50,188 bases of DNA from Bordetella parapertussis (GTDB taxonomy: Bacteria > Pseudomonadota > Gammaproteobacteria > Burkholderiales > Burkholderiaceae_B), in assembly GCA_945903445.1 (NCBI GenBank), contig CAMDNZ010000021.1, forward strand, positions 1-50,188. The letters run 5' to 3'. A program made the translations under genes and the position numbers. Of this stretch, positions 35,182-44,644 are shown one piece after another. The first letter of the stretch is position 1. Every line of letters begins with the position of its first letter. Under the pieces are notes generated by a model. It worked only from the letters and a program-made list of their open reading frames with translations. It did not search any database and was not told the origin of the DNA.

Positions 35182-35973
35182 ATGTGCAGCCTATTTGACC
35201 ATATCCCCACCGAGTGTCCCTTATGTCGTCAGCGTGCGCGCGGCGGGCTTTTATGCGAGGGCTGCCTGGCCGATCTGGATGCCATCGAGCGCGGGCGCGC
35301 GGTGCCGCGTTGTCGGCGTTGCGGGCTGTCGCCGCTATCGCCGCTCGCGCCCTGCTGGACGTGCGAGCGCACGCCGCCGCCGTTTTGCGAAGTGATCGTG
35401 GCGATGCCGTACGAATGGCCCTATGAGGTTTTAGTGGCGCAGCTCAAACGCGAGCACAAGCTGTGGATGGCGCGCACCTTGGGGCACTTGCTGGCACGTG
35501 CCGTGACGGCGTCCTTGGCAGGGGCGGATGTGCGCGCAAGCTTGCCGGGTCGACCCGTGCAACGCGATCGAGCAAGTCTGGATGCTGCGCCAAGGTTTAA
35601 GCTGCCGTCACCCGCGTCCTTGCCTGGGCTGATCGTGCCCGTGCCGGCCGCCAGAACGTCGCTGTTGCGCCGGGGGTTTAATCCCGCTGGCGAGATCGCA
35701 CGCGCGCTTGGAGCTCGCCTGTCCCTTCCCGTGCAAGCCGAGGCGCTGTGCCGAGTACGCGAGGCATCCAAGCAAAGCGGTCTAAGACGACAGGCTCGCC
35801 TGCGTGCCGTGGCCGGGGCATTCGAGGTGAGTGCAGAGGTGCGCGGGCGGCATGTGGCGGTGGTCGATGACGTGATGACCACGGGTGCAACGAGCACGGC
35901 GATCGGTCACGCCTTGTTGGCTGCCGGCGTATCGGCAGTCACGGTCTGGGCCGTGGCGAGACGGGCACGTTAA
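35182..35973 (+). CDS. comF: ComF-family phosphoribosyltransferase-like protein
   Basis: 263-aa protein of the ComF/GntX family. A Cys-rich zinc-ribbon (CPLCRQ, CEGC, CRRCG, CWTCE) fills residues 13-60. A phosphoribosyltransferase domain follows, with the PRPP-binding motif VAVVDDVMTTGATSTAIG near 229-246. ComF is needed for DNA uptake in competent bacteria; with dprA at 15480 the window has two competence-type genes, though neither proves competence. About 40 residues between 108 and 150 look like an insertion relative to short ComF proteins. Confidence 0.85.
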   Translation: MCSLFDHIPTECPLCRQRARGGLLCEGCLADLDAIERGRAVPRCRRCGLSPLSPLAPCWTCERTPPPFCEVIVAMPYEWPYEVLVAQLKREHKLWMARTLGHLLARAVTASLAGADVRASLPGRPVQRDRASLDAAPRFKLPSPASLPGLIVPVPAARTSLLRRGFNPAGEIARALGARLSLPVQAEALCRVREASKQSGLRRQARLRAVAGAFEVSAEVRGRHVAVVDDVMTTGATSTAIGHALLAAGVSAVTVWAVARRAR

Positions 35974-36041
35974 TCGGTCGCTTGTTCATCTCTTCCATAG
36001 GCGGGCATACTGACGCCCTTGCTCATTGTCGCCTACCGCCC

Positions 36042-36512
36042 ATGTTTCACGTCGTCCTGGTTTGTCCTGAAATACCGCCTAATACCGGCAATGCCATCCG
36101 CCTATGCGCCAATACCGGCGCGCAGCTGCACTTGGTGGAGCCGTTGGGTTTTATGCTTGATGACGCCCGCTTGCGTCGCGCCGGTCTCGATTACCACGAA
36201 TGGCAGCCCATGCAGGTGCATACGAATCTCGCCACCGCGCTGGCGGCCACCGGTACGGCGCCTGAGCGCATATTCGCCCTGACCACACAAGGTGCACGAC
36301 CCATGCAGACCATGACGTTCGTGCCCGGTGACGTATTCGTGTTCGGGCGCGAAACGGCGGGTCTTTCCGAAGAGCATCTGGCCCAGTTCTCGCCCGAACA
36401 ACGCTTGCGACTGCCGATGCGTCCCGGTCAGCGCAGTTTGAATCTGTCCAATGCGGTGGCGGTCACGGTGTTCGAAGCCTGGCGTCAGAACGGCTACGAC
36501 GGCGCCTGTTAA
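36042..36512 (+). CDS. trmL: tRNA (cytidine/uridine-34-2'-O)-methyltransferase TrmL
   Basis: 156-aa SPOUT-class (knotted) methyltransferase that methylates the wobble ribose of tRNA-Leu isoacceptors. Family motifs are CPEIPPNTGNAIRLCANTGA near residue 9-28, VFGRETAGLSEEHLAQ near 100-115 and LRLPMRPGQRSLNLSNAVA near 125-143. The start at 36042 gives the standard MFHVVLVCPEIPPNTGN. It lies 68 bases after comF and 23 bases before the metC-like gene. Confidence 0.93.
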   Translation: MFHVVLVCPEIPPNTGNAIRLCANTGAQLHLVEPLGFMLDDARLRRAGLDYHEWQPMQVHTNLATALAATGTAPERIFALTTQGARPMQTMTFVPGDVFVFGRETAGLSEEHLAQFSPEQRLRLPMRPGQRSLNLSNAVAVTVFEAWRQNGYDGAC

Positions 36513-36535
36513 TCGGTTTCTCACAAGGAATACGT

Positions 36536-37732
36536 ATGTCCCGACAGTCTTCATTGGATACCCGCTTGGTGCATACCGGGTTGGCCGAGTTCGATCCGGT
36601 CAGCGGGGCTGCGCCGGTGGCCCTGCCATCCATGCGAACCAGTACGGTGCGATTCAAGTCGCTCGAAACACTGGAGCACGCCTATGCCAAGCGGACCTCA
36701 GGCGAACGCGTTCCTACATATGGACGCATGGGCATGGATACCCATGCGGCGTTGGAAGAGGTGTTCGCTCAGTTAGAGGGTGGCGCTCACGCTTATCTGG
36801 CTTCGTCGGGGCTCGCGGCCATTACTTTGGCGATTTTGGCTTTGGCGAGTGCAGGCGATCATGTTCTGGTGTCCGACTCCGTCTACGGTCCGGTGCGTTA
36901 CCTGGACGAGCAATTGCTCAAGCGCATGAACATCGAACTGACCTATTTCGGCGCGGGCGACGCGATCGAGTCCTTGGTGCGACCGACGACCCGACTGATC
37001 TACGTCGAGTCGCCGGGTTCCTTGTTGTTCGAGATGCTGGATCTGCCCGCCCTGTCGGCAACGACGCGCCACTTAGGCTTGCCGCTGGTGGTCGACAACA
37101 CCTGGGGGGCGGGCTACCTGTATCGGCCACTGGAGCTGGGCGCGGATGTGTCGGTCGTGGCCGGCACCAAGTATGTTGGTGGGCACTCCGATCTGATGCT
37201 GGGTGCGGTCGTGACCCGCGATAAGGCGCTGGCGCAGCGGATCAATACGACGCACTACGCCATGGGTTATTCGCTCAGTGCCGACGATGCATGGCTCGCG
37301 TTGCGAGGCGTTCGAACCATGGGAGTGCGCCTGGCGCAACACGCCAAGAACGCGCTGGTGGTATGCCAGTTTCTGGACACGCAGCCGCAGGTGCATCAAG
37401 TGTTTCATCCCGCCTGGCATAAGGACCCCGGCCATGCGCTATGGCAGCGCGACTGCACTGGCGCTAATGGCATGCTGGCCGTTCATCTGGACCTGAGCCC
37501 CGAGGCCGCGCGCACGTTCGTGAACGCGCTGACGCTCTTCGGTATCGGTTTTTCGTGGGGCGGCTTCGAAAGCCTGGTTCAGTATGTCGAGCCGGCGCAA
37601 TTGGAAACTCACGCCTACTGGCGCAAAAACGCCCGCCGAGGCGGGGCGTTGATTCGGCTGCACATCGGGCTGGAGTCGGTGGACGATGTAATCGCCGACC
37701 TGGCTCAAGCCCTCGATCGCGCAAAGCCTTAG
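36536..37732 (+). CDS. metC: Cystathionine beta-lyase (Cys/Met PLP enzyme)
   Basis: 398-aa PLP-dependent fold-type-I enzyme of the Cys/Met metabolism family. SSGLAAITLAILAL near residue 84 binds the phosphate. LVVDNTWGAGYLYRPLELGAD near 186-206 carries the PLP-pairing Asp, and AGTKYVGGHSDLMLG near 212-226 carries the Schiff-base Lys. The DNTWGAG and ECAN-free C-terminus fit beta-lyase (MetC) better than gamma-synthase, but the exact reaction is not certain. It would convert cystathionine to homocysteine, feeding the cycle served by ahcY and metF at 654-3357. It ends with a four-base overlap with the convergent dsbA. Confidence 0.86.
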   Translation: MSRQSSLDTRLVHTGLAEFDPVSGAAPVALPSMRTSTVRFKSLETLEHAYAKRTSGERVPTYGRMGMDTHAALEEVFAQLEGGAHAYLASSGLAAITLAILALASAGDHVLVSDSVYGPVRYLDEQLLKRMNIELTYFGAGDAIESLVRPTTRLIYVESPGSLLFEMLDLPALSATTRHLGLPLVVDNTWGAGYLYRPLELGADVSVVAGTKYVGGHSDLMLGAVVTRDKALAQRINTTHYAMGYSLSADDAWLALRGVRTMGVRLAQHAKNALVVCQFLDTQPQVHQVFHPAWHKDPGHALWQRDCTGANGMLAVHLDLSPEAARTFVNALTLFGIGFSWGGFESLVQYVEPAQLETHAYWRKNARRGGALIRLHIGLESVDDVIADLAQALDRAKP

Positions 37733-38367
37733 TTCTTCTTGCTCTCCTGGAGTGCCATCGCAACCAGTTTGTCCAACTGCTGGATGGCACCCACGTAGCT
37801 GTTGCCCGCCAGCACAGGCGAGGTGATGTACTTGCCACCCACTGCCAGCGAGGGCGTGCCTTCGATTTTGTAGGCATGGGCCAGTTGGTCTGCACGTTGC
37901 ACTTGACCATTGACCGAGAACGACTCGAACGCCGATTCAAATTTGGTGCGATCGATGCCTTGCTTGACGGCCCAGTCGATCATGGCTGGCTTGGTGAACA
38001 GCCTTTGCTTTTCGGTATGAATCGCGGCGAACACCTTGGGGTGCAGATCTTTGCGCTCGAGCGCGATCAAGGTGTAGTACAGGCGCTGCAAGGGCTTCAT
38101 GCTTTCGTTGAAGGCAATCGGCACGCCCTTGACCACCACCTCTTTCGGTGCCTTTTTTTCCCACTCGCGAACCATGGGTTCCATCGCGGCGCAATGGGGG
38201 CAGGTGTAGGCGAAGAACTCCAGCACTTCGATCTTGCCGGGCGCGTCTGACGGTTGGGGTGCGATGGTAATGTAGCCTTCACCCGATTGGGCGTGAGCGG
38301 CAGGGGCGACAAATGCCGCGGCAGCGACTGCTGCCGCGGCGAAGAAACGTGAGAACAATGCATTCAT
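37729..38367 (-). CDS. dsbA: Thiol:disulfide interchange protein DsbA
   Basis: 212-aa periplasmic oxidase that forms disulfides in exported proteins. The signal peptide (1-26, ending AHA) is followed by a thioredoxin fold with active site CPHC in FFAYTCPHCAAMEP near residue 56-59. An all-helical insert and the cis-Pro region EGTPSLAVGGKYI near 168-180 are also present. Order dsbA, SPOR protein and argS on one strand matches other Burkholderiales. Confidence 0.94.
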   Translation of the reverse strand: MNALFSRFFAAAAVAAAAFVAPAAHAQSGEGYITIAPQPSDAPGKIEVLEFFAYTCPHCAAMEPMVREWEKKAPKEVVVKGVPIAFNESMKPLQRLYYTLIALERKDLHPKVFAAIHTEKQRLFTKPAMIDWAVKQGIDRTKFESAFESFSVNGQVQRADQLAHAYKIEGTPSLAVGGKYITSPVLAGNSYVGAIQQLDKLVAMALQESKKN

Positions 38368-38457
38368 AGGACGACTTCCATAGTCAGAAAAGAATAGCTG
38401 GCGGTATTGACCGTCAATGCACCGACAAGTTCATTGTCGTCGGTCGCAAGCGCGATG

Positions 38458-39183
38458 TCATTCGCGTACGACCGCAGATTCGATCTTATTTTCGCCCAAC
38501 ATGACCCGGGCGCGATTCATATCGTCCAATCGTGCAAACGGTCCGACGCGGACTCGATGGATCTGAGCGCCGTTGACCTCGGCCCGCTGCACATTGACCG
38601 GCAAGCCCAGCAAGATGATTCGGGCGCGTAGCGACTCGGCATCGGTGTTGTTGCGGAATGCACCGGCTTGCAGCAAATAAATGCCTTTTGCGGCTGGTTT
38701 CGCCGCTGTGGGGGCGGGCGTCGTCGGCTTGTCGGGGCGAGAGGCGGCAGGCGTCGCAGCCGAACCCGCAGCCGCTGGGGCAGGCGTGGGCGCTGCAACC
38801 GGTGCAGCAGGTGTATCCGGCAGTTTGGCGATCAACTCGTCTAACTCGTTGCGTGGCGAACCCGTCGGTGCCTGTTGGGGCGTGACGCCGGGCAGGGGAG
38901 CAGGCGCCGTCGCGGTCGGACCGACCGGTGCCGTGCCTGCTGCACCGTCTCTGCCATACAGGCCGCCATTGGGGTCGGGCACCGCAGCAGTGCTCTGAGG
39001 ACCCGGCGGCCGAGTCGGTGTGCTGTCGCGCGACGCGCGATCGACGAACGGGTTTGGCGTCTGCGTCACGTAGAAAGCGACGACGGCAGCGACGACCAGG
39101 CCGAGTAGAACGCCGGCCAGGACGCCATACAAGGTGCTGCCGCGTTGACTGGAGGATTTGGTCGATCTGCGTTTGGTGGCCAT
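38458..39183 (-). CDS. SPOR-domain membrane protein (FtsN-like)
   Basis: 241-aa bitopic inner-membrane protein: a basic N-terminus (MATKRRSTKSSSQRG), one membrane segment (about 17-42), a long Pro/Ala/Gly-rich periplasmic linker (about 50-165) and a C-terminal SPOR domain (YLLQAGAFRNNTDAESLRAR through VRVGPFARLDDMNRARVML). SPOR domains bind denuded peptidoglycan at the division septum. The architecture is that of FtsN or DedD. It starts nine bases after argS on the minus strand. Confidence 0.9.
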   Translation of the reverse strand: MATKRRSTKSSSQRGSTLYGVLAGVLLGLVVAAVVAFYVTQTPNPFVDRASRDSTPTRPPGPQSTAAVPDPNGGLYGRDGAAGTAPVGPTATAPAPLPGVTPQQAPTGSPRNELDELIAKLPDTPAAPVAAPTPAPAAAGSAATPAASRPDKPTTPAPTAAKPAAKGIYLLQAGAFRNNTDAESLRARIILLGLPVNVQRAEVNGAQIHRVRVGPFARLDDMNRARVMLGENKIESAVVRE

Positions 39184-39192
39184 ACCCCGATG

Positions 39193-40890
39193 TTACATCC
39201 GTTGAGGTGCCGAGACGCCCATCAGCGTCAGGCCGTTTTCCAGTACCCGACGGGTGGCGCCCGCCAGACGCAGGCGAGCCGCCTTCAGGTCGGCATCGTC
39301 GACCAGCACGCGTTCGGCGTTGTACCAAGCGTGGAAATCGGCGGCGCAATCGCGCAGCCAGAACGCGATGTGATGCGGCGCGAGTTCATGTGCCGCCAGG
39401 GCCACGACACCGGGGAAACCGGCCAGTCGTTGCATCAGCGCGAATTCGGTGGGTGCCGTCAGACGGCCGATATCGGCAGGATAAGTATGGGCATTTGCCA
39501 GCTTGGCCTCGTCCACGCCTGCGGCAGCCAGCATCGAGCAGATCCGGGCATGAGCGTATTGAATGTAGTAGACCGGGTTCTCTTCGCTTTTACTGCGGGC
39601 CAGATCGACGTCGAAGACGAATTCGGTGTCGGCACGCCGCTGGATCAGGAAAAAGCGCACCGCATCCTGGCCCACCCAATCGACCAGATCGCGTAGCGTG
39701 ACATAGCTGCCGGCACGCTTGGAAATCTTGACTTCTTCGCCGCCGCGCACCACTTTGACCATTTTGTGCAATACATAGGCCGGGAAGGTTTTGGGAATGC
39801 CCAGGCCCAGTGCCTGAAGGCCGGCGCGAACCCGCGCCACGGTGCCATGGTGATCGCTGCCCTGGATGTTGACGGCGTGGTGAAAGCCCCGCTCCCACTT
39901 GGCGACGTGGTAGGCCACGTCCGGCACGAAGTAGGTATAGCCGCCTTCGCTCTTGCGCATGACGCGATCTTTGTCGTCGCCCGTGCCCAGCTCGGTGGTG
40001 CGCAACCACAACGCGCCTTCGTGATCGTAGGTGTGGCCGGACGCCACCAGCGCGTCCACGGTCGATTGAACCCGCCCGGAGGTGTACAGCGAGCTTTCGA
40101 GGTAATAGTTGTCGAAACTCAGGCCAAATGCCTGCAAATCGAGGTCTTGTTCGCGGCGCAGGTACGCCACGGCGAAGCGGCGAATAGCATCGAGGTCGTC
40201 GATTGCACCGGTGGCGGTGATGGCCATGCCATCGGCTTGAACCGTATTGCCCGCCAGGAAATCGCGGGCGATGTCGGCGATGTAATCGCCTTTGTAACCA
40301 TCGGCCGGCCACTCGGGCGACTCGGTGGAGATGCCACGCGCGCGCGCCTGCACGCTGATCGCCAAATTCTCGATCTGGTTGCCGGCGTCGTTGTAGTAGA
40401 ACTCGCGCGTCACGTCGAAGCCGCTGGCGTCGTACAGACGGCACAGCGCATCGCCCAAGGCGGCCTGGCGGGCATGGCCCACGTGCAGGGGGCCGGTGGG
40501 GTTGGCGGAGACGAATTCGACCAGGATTTTCTCGCTCGAGCGCGGGGCGCGTCCAAAGCCCTCGCCTTGTTCGGCCACGGTGGCCAGCACGGCCTGGCGT
40601 GCTGCGGCGGTCAGGCGAAAATTGATGAAGCCGGGGCCGGCGATTTCAGCGCTGGCCAGCATATCGGCCGCGCCGGGCTGTGCCATCAGCGCGCCGACAA
40701 TGGCTTCGGCCAATTCTCTGGGATTGCGACCTGCCGGCTTGGCGAGCTGCATGGCAACGTTACACGCAAGGTCGCCGTGGGCAGCGACCTTGGGACGTTC
40801 GAGCAGAATTGTCGGCTGAGCGTCGGGCAGCACGGCCGCAACGGCTTGAAGGAGGAGGACGGAAAGCTGGTCTTGCTGCTGGGGAAGCAT
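39193..40890 (-). CDS. argS: Arginyl-tRNA synthetase
   Basis: 565-aa class I synthetase that charges tRNA-Arg. It has an N-terminal additional domain (about 1-110), the HIGH motif in ANPTGPLHVGHARQAALGD near 130, the KMSKS equivalent KISKRAGSYVTL near 355, and the C-terminal anticodon-binding DALR domain ending MGVSAPQRM. The ATG at 40890 is preferred: an upstream TTG at 40914 would add eight residues and has no clear ribosome binding site. Confidence 0.95.
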   Translation of the reverse strand: MLPQQQDQLSVLLLQAVAAVLPDAQPTILLERPKVAAHGDLACNVAMQLAKPAGRNPRELAEAIVGALMAQPGAADMLASAEIAGPGFINFRLTAAARQAVLATVAEQGEGFGRAPRSSEKILVEFVSANPTGPLHVGHARQAALGDALCRLYDASGFDVTREFYYNDAGNQIENLAISVQARARGISTESPEWPADGYKGDYIADIARDFLAGNTVQADGMAITATGAIDDLDAIRRFAVAYLRREQDLDLQAFGLSFDNYYLESSLYTSGRVQSTVDALVASGHTYDHEGALWLRTTELGTGDDKDRVMRKSEGGYTYFVPDVAYHVAKWERGFHHAVNIQGSDHHGTVARVRAGLQALGLGIPKTFPAYVLHKMVKVVRGGEEVKISKRAGSYVTLRDLVDWVGQDAVRFFLIQRRADTEFVFDVDLARSKSEENPVYYIQYAHARICSMLAAAGVDEAKLANAHTYPADIGRLTAPTEFALMQRLAGFPGVVALAAHELAPHHIAFWLRDCAADFHAWYNAERVLVDDADLKAARLRLAGATRRVLENGLTLMGVSAPQRM

Positions 40891-41015
40891 GCGCGTGGAC
40901 AAAATAAAGGACAAATCGAGTTGCGAATGATAGCCCGAATCGACCGACCGGCATTTGGCAGTCGTGATGGCTTCGGTTAGTGTATTGGCTATCCTCCACT
41001 TTTGCGATGGCAGCC

Positions 41016-41357
41016 ATGCTCGTGACCTTCAGTTCGAAAAACGCACCTAGTGTCCTGATGCTCTCGCAGCACGCCCGCGTGGTGCTGGAAGCCGCCGGCA
41101 AAACGACCGTGACCGAGTTGCCCGAACGTGGCGTATTTACGCCCGAGCAGTTGCCCGCAGCGGTCGCCGCGCTGGAAAAAGCCATTGCCGCGGCACCCGT
41201 CGAGCACGATGACGACGAAGACAGCGACGAACCGCCGGCACCGCCCATGGCGCGCGAGGTAGGTTTCGCACAGCGTGCTTATCCCTTGCTCGATATGTTT
41301 CGCCGCGCTCAAGCCAGCGGCGACAACGTCATGTGGGAACTATCGCGCGGATATTGA
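41016..41357 (+). CDS. DUF1840 domain protein
   Basis: 113-aa cytosolic protein. MLVTFSSKNAPSVLMLSQHA at the N-terminus, GVFTPEQLPAAVAALEKAI in the middle and QRAYPLLDMFRRAQASGDNVMWE at the end match DUF1840, a small family almost limited to betaproteobacteria, with no known function. An acidic linker (EHDDDEDSDE) lies near residue 67. The start at 41016 follows the family pattern; an in-frame ATG at 41007 is possible. It is divergent from argS. Confidence 0.85.
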   Translation: MLVTFSSKNAPSVLMLSQHARVVLEAAGKTTVTELPERGVFTPEQLPAAVAALEKAIAAAPVEHDDDEDSDEPPAPPMAREVGFAQRAYPLLDMFRRAQASGDNVMWELSRGY

Positions 41358-41378
41358 CGCGCCAACCGGGAAAACGCC

Positions 41379-41696
41379 ATGCGAAGTGACGTGACGATTA
41401 TTTTCGACGCGCGCCGTTCGGTCGATTTGCAGACCGATGTCGCGCCCAGTCCGGAGGCAGCGAATGCTGCCCGTCAGTGGTTCGATCAGACCTGGGAAGA
41501 CCTCGGCTGCGAACCTTTGCGTCCCAGCGGCAAGGTGCTGCTGTTGGACAAGCTGATGGGGGTGGCCGATGCCTTGGGATACGAGGTGCTGCGCGGCACA
41601 GACGACCGCGCCGCGGAATTCGCGCGCCAAGCCGCACTGGCCCTGAACAAACCTCGCATCACCATCGACCTACCGGGCTTGGTGGTCGGTTACTGA
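41379..41696 (+). CDS. Hypothetical 105-aa protein
   Basis: Not recognised. A short cytosolic protein, mixed alpha/beta in appearance, with VTIIFDARRSVDLQTDV at the N-terminus and RITIDLPGLVVGY at the C-terminus, and no signal or membrane segment. It begins 21 bases after the DUF1840 gene and has codon use like its neighbours, so it is probably translated from the same mRNA. No function is proposed. Confidence 0.65.
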   Translation: MRSDVTIIFDARRSVDLQTDVAPSPEAANAARQWFDQTWEDLGCEPLRPSGKVLLLDKLMGVADALGYEVLRGTDDRAAEFARQAALALNKPRITIDLPGLVVGY

Positions 41697-41766
41697 CCGG
41701 CCACCCGATGGGCACCTCGATCGCAGGGCCGGCGTGTCGATGTCTGCCCTGCGCAAGCCAGACGGA

Positions 41767-42789
41767 CTATGCCTGTCGGTCCAACGCGGCTTGCACGCGC
41801 TGGGCGACGTCGTCCGGCACCCACTTACGCCATGTGTCGCCGTGTTCTTTCAAAAACAGATGCGCGGCTTCTTGAATCTCTAGTCCTTCTTCGTCCATAC
41901 GGCCCAATATCTTGCTGATATCGGTGTCGGGCACGTTGACCTTCGCCAGAAAGGCCACCAATGTCGGTGCCTGTTCGGCAAACCCGCTGTTGACCACGGT
42001 CTTGACGGGATAGCTTTCGAAACCGCTGGGTTGCGGGTTGGCGCAATCGGGGTCGGCGATGCACGCGGTTTTTTTCTTGTCCACCGGCGGGAGTTCCAGC
42101 TTGACCAAGTCGAGCGAACCCGCCAGCGAAGTAGGCGTCCAGTAATAGAACACCACGTCGCGTTTACGTTTATACGCCGACGTAATGGCGGCTCGCTGTG
42201 CTGCTGCGTTGCCCGGCGAATAGGCGTTGTACTCGCCATCGAGGCCATGGGCGCGGATTTGGTTGCGGGTCAATGTGGCGCAGGTCCATCCTGCTGCACA
42301 GCTGTAGACGCGGCCGCGACCGGGTTCTTCGGCATCGGTGAAGTGCTCGGCCATGCCCTTGAGGTCGGCCACACGCCGCAACTGGGGAAATTTTTCGGCG
42401 GTGTAGCGAGGAATGTATATCCCGTCCACGCCGGTGAAGACCGTACCTACCGGCTTGATCGAACCCTCGGCCATGGCCTTATCCCATGGGCCTTGCATCT
42501 GGGTCTGCCAGACCTCGCTATTGATATCCACATCGCCGCGTTGCAGGGCCGCAAACATGGGCAGGGTATCGCCTTGTTCCACGTGGGTTTTGCAGCCATA
42601 GCCATGTTCTACGATGAATTGTTCGACACCGACCAGCAGCAGGTTCGATTCCCAATTCATGCCGCCGAACGTCACCGGGCGGTCGATCTCGCATTTCGGC
42701 TCTGCGGCGTTGGCGCTTAACGACATGCCTAGGCCCATGCATACCAAAGAGCTGGCCAATACGCGTCTGATGGGATTTTTTTTCTTCAT
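41767..42789 (-). CDS. Glycine betaine/proline-type ABC substrate-binding protein (ProX/OpuAC family)
   Basis: 340-aa periplasmic protein with a signal peptide (1-28, ending ANA) and an OpuAC-type fold. VTFGGMNWESNLLLVGVEQFI near residue 38-58, GDVDINSEVWQTQM near 85 and the Trp/Tyr-rich YYWTPTSLAGSLDLVKLELP near 215-235 fit ligand cages for quaternary amines. Extra Cys pairs (CSAAGWTC-type YSCAAGWTC and CIADPDC) suggest disulfides. No permease or ATPase gene is adjacent, so it is an orphan here. Confidence 0.87.
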   Translation of the reverse strand: MKKKNPIRRVLASSLVCMGLGMSLSANAAEPKCEIDRPVTFGGMNWESNLLLVGVEQFIVEHGYGCKTHVEQGDTLPMFAALQRGDVDINSEVWQTQMQGPWDKAMAEGSIKPVGTVFTGVDGIYIPRYTAEKFPQLRRVADLKGMAEHFTDAEEPGRGRVYSCAAGWTCATLTRNQIRAHGLDGEYNAYSPGNAAAQRAAITSAYKRKRDVVFYYWTPTSLAGSLDLVKLELPPVDKKKTACIADPDCANPQPSGFESYPVKTVVNSGFAEQAPTLVAFLAKVNVPDTDISKILGRMDEEGLEIQEAAHLFLKEHGDTWRKWVPDDVAQRVQAALDRQA

Positions 42790-42928
42790 CCTAAAGGTTT
42801 GTCCTGTTTACTATCGAAACTTCATGGTACCCCAAAAGAAAACCTATCTACTTTTTAAGAAAAATCTGGGAAAGGGCTGGGGGTGTCCCAGCGCTTGACG
42901 GATCCATCAGTATGACGTGGGGCCAGGA

Positions 42929-44644
42929 TCAAACGGTCTCGACGGCCTCGACGGCCACTTGCACCCCCGAGCGCAAGTGCCGGTTAACGGCGCTTAGTAT
43001 GGCGTGGAACGAGGCCGTCACGATGTCGCGATCGATGCCCACGCCGAACCCGGTGGACGACTCACCCAGGCGCAGCTCGACATAGCTGGCGGCGCGCACG
43101 CCGGTGCCCGTGCCCATGGCGTGTTCGTGGTAATCCATGATTCGAACCGGCAGTCCCAGAGCGTCGACGAAAGCCGAAATCGCGCCGTCGCCTTCGCCGA
43201 CCACGTTACGCCGCTCGCCATCGTGCTCGAGTTCGGCTTCGATTCGGAAATGGTGCCCTTCGCTACGGCCAGGATCGCCTTCGATGCGATGACGCACGAG
43301 CTTCCACGGCCGATTCTGCTGCAAGTATTCCGATTCGAAAATGCGATGGACGTCGCTGCCCGTGACTTCGCGGCCGGTTTCGTCGGTGACGCGTTGAATC
43401 GCCCGGCTGAACTCGATCTGCAAACGACGCGGCAGGACCAGCCCGTGCTCCTGCTCCAACAGGTACGACACGCCGCCCTTGCCCGACTGGCTGTTCACTC
43501 GAATGACGGCGTCGTAACTGCGGCCCAGATCGGCGGGATCGATGGGCAGGTAAGGCACTTCCCATACGGCGTCGGGTCGTTGCTGTGACAAACCCTTCTT
43601 GATGGCGTCCTGGTGCGATCCCGAGAAAGCCGTGAACACCAAATCGCCCGCATAGGGGTGACGCGGGTGGACCGGCAACTGATTGCAGTATTCGGCACAG
43701 CGGCGCACTTCGTCGATGTCCGAGAAGTCCAGGCCGGGATGGACGCCCTGGGTGTACAGATTGAGTGCGAGCGTGACCAGATCGACGTTGCCGGTGCGCT
43801 CGCCGCTGCCGAACAAGCAGCCTTCGATACGGTCGGCTCCCGCCATCACGGCCAGCTCTGCCGCGGCCACTGCCGTGCCCCGGTCGTTGTGCGGATGGAC
43901 GCTGACGATGATGCTGTCGCGACGGGCCAGATGGGTGTGCATCCATTCGATCTGATCGGCATAGGCGTTGGGTGTGGTGGCCTCGATCGTCGCGGGCAGA
44001 TTCAAGATCATTTTCTTGTCTGGGGTGGGACCCCATTCGGCCGATACGGCATCCGAGACGTCCAATGCGAAGTCGGGCTCGGTGGTGCTGAAGACCTCGG
44101 GCGAATACTGGTAGCGCCAATCCGTTTGCGGATACTTTGCCATGGCGGCCTTGACCATACGCGTGCCGGTCACCGCGACCTGTTTGATCTCGTCGCGGCT
44201 CATGTTGAACACCACTTTGCGAAATGCAGGGGCAACCGCGTTGTAGAGGTGAATGACGGCGCGCTTCGCACCGGCGGCGGCTTCTGCCGTGCGCTCGATC
44301 AGTTCCTGGCGCGACTGGGTGAGCACGATGATCGTCACGTCGTCAGGAATGCGTTTCTCGTCGATCAGGGTTCGCACGAAATCGAAATCGGTTTGCGAGG
44401 CCGAGGGAAAGCCCACTTCGATTTCCTTAAAACCTATTTTTACTAACTGGTCGAAAAACCGCAGCTTGCGATCGACGCTCATGGGTTCGATCAGCGATTG
44501 ATTGCCGTCGCGCAAATCTGTACTCATCCAGATGGGCGGTCGAGTAATGCGTTTAGTCGGCCAAGTGCGTTCGGCAAAGTCGCGCTCGAAGGCTACGAAA
44601 GGAATGTACTTTTTCTCGGGTTGGGCGAACATCATGTCAGGCAC
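42929..44644 (-). CDS. leuA: 2-isopropylmalate synthase
   Basis: 571-aa enzyme (long, LeuA type 2) that condenses acetyl-CoA and 2-ketoisovalerate, the first step of leucine synthesis. The TIM barrel has MSTDLRDGNQSLIEPM near residue 44-59 and the metal-binding HPHNDRGTAVAAAELAVMAG near 254-273. A C-terminal allosteric domain (about 440-570) senses leucine. It is monocistronic here. The hairpin at 42876-42892 (GCTGGG/CCCAGC), which in leftward reading is followed by an interrupted T-rich stretch, may be its terminator, though it is weak. Confidence 0.95.
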   Translation of the reverse strand: MPDMMFAQPEKKYIPFVAFERDFAERTWPTKRITRPPIWMSTDLRDGNQSLIEPMSVDRKLRFFDQLVKIGFKEIEVGFPSASQTDFDFVRTLIDEKRIPDDVTIIVLTQSRQELIERTAEAAAGAKRAVIHLYNAVAPAFRKVVFNMSRDEIKQVAVTGTRMVKAAMAKYPQTDWRYQYSPEVFSTTEPDFALDVSDAVSAEWGPTPDKKMILNLPATIEATTPNAYADQIEWMHTHLARRDSIIVSVHPHNDRGTAVAAAELAVMAGADRIEGCLFGSGERTGNVDLVTLALNLYTQGVHPGLDFSDIDEVRRCAEYCNQLPVHPRHPYAGDLVFTAFSGSHQDAIKKGLSQQRPDAVWEVPYLPIDPADLGRSYDAVIRVNSQSGKGGVSYLLEQEHGLVLPRRLQIEFSRAIQRVTDETGREVTGSDVHRIFESEYLQQNRPWKLVRHRIEGDPGRSEGHHFRIEAELEHDGERRNVVGEGDGAISAFVDALGLPVRIMDYHEHAMGTGTGVRAASYVELRLGESSTGFGVGIDRDIVTASFHAILSAVNRHLRSGVQVAVEAVETV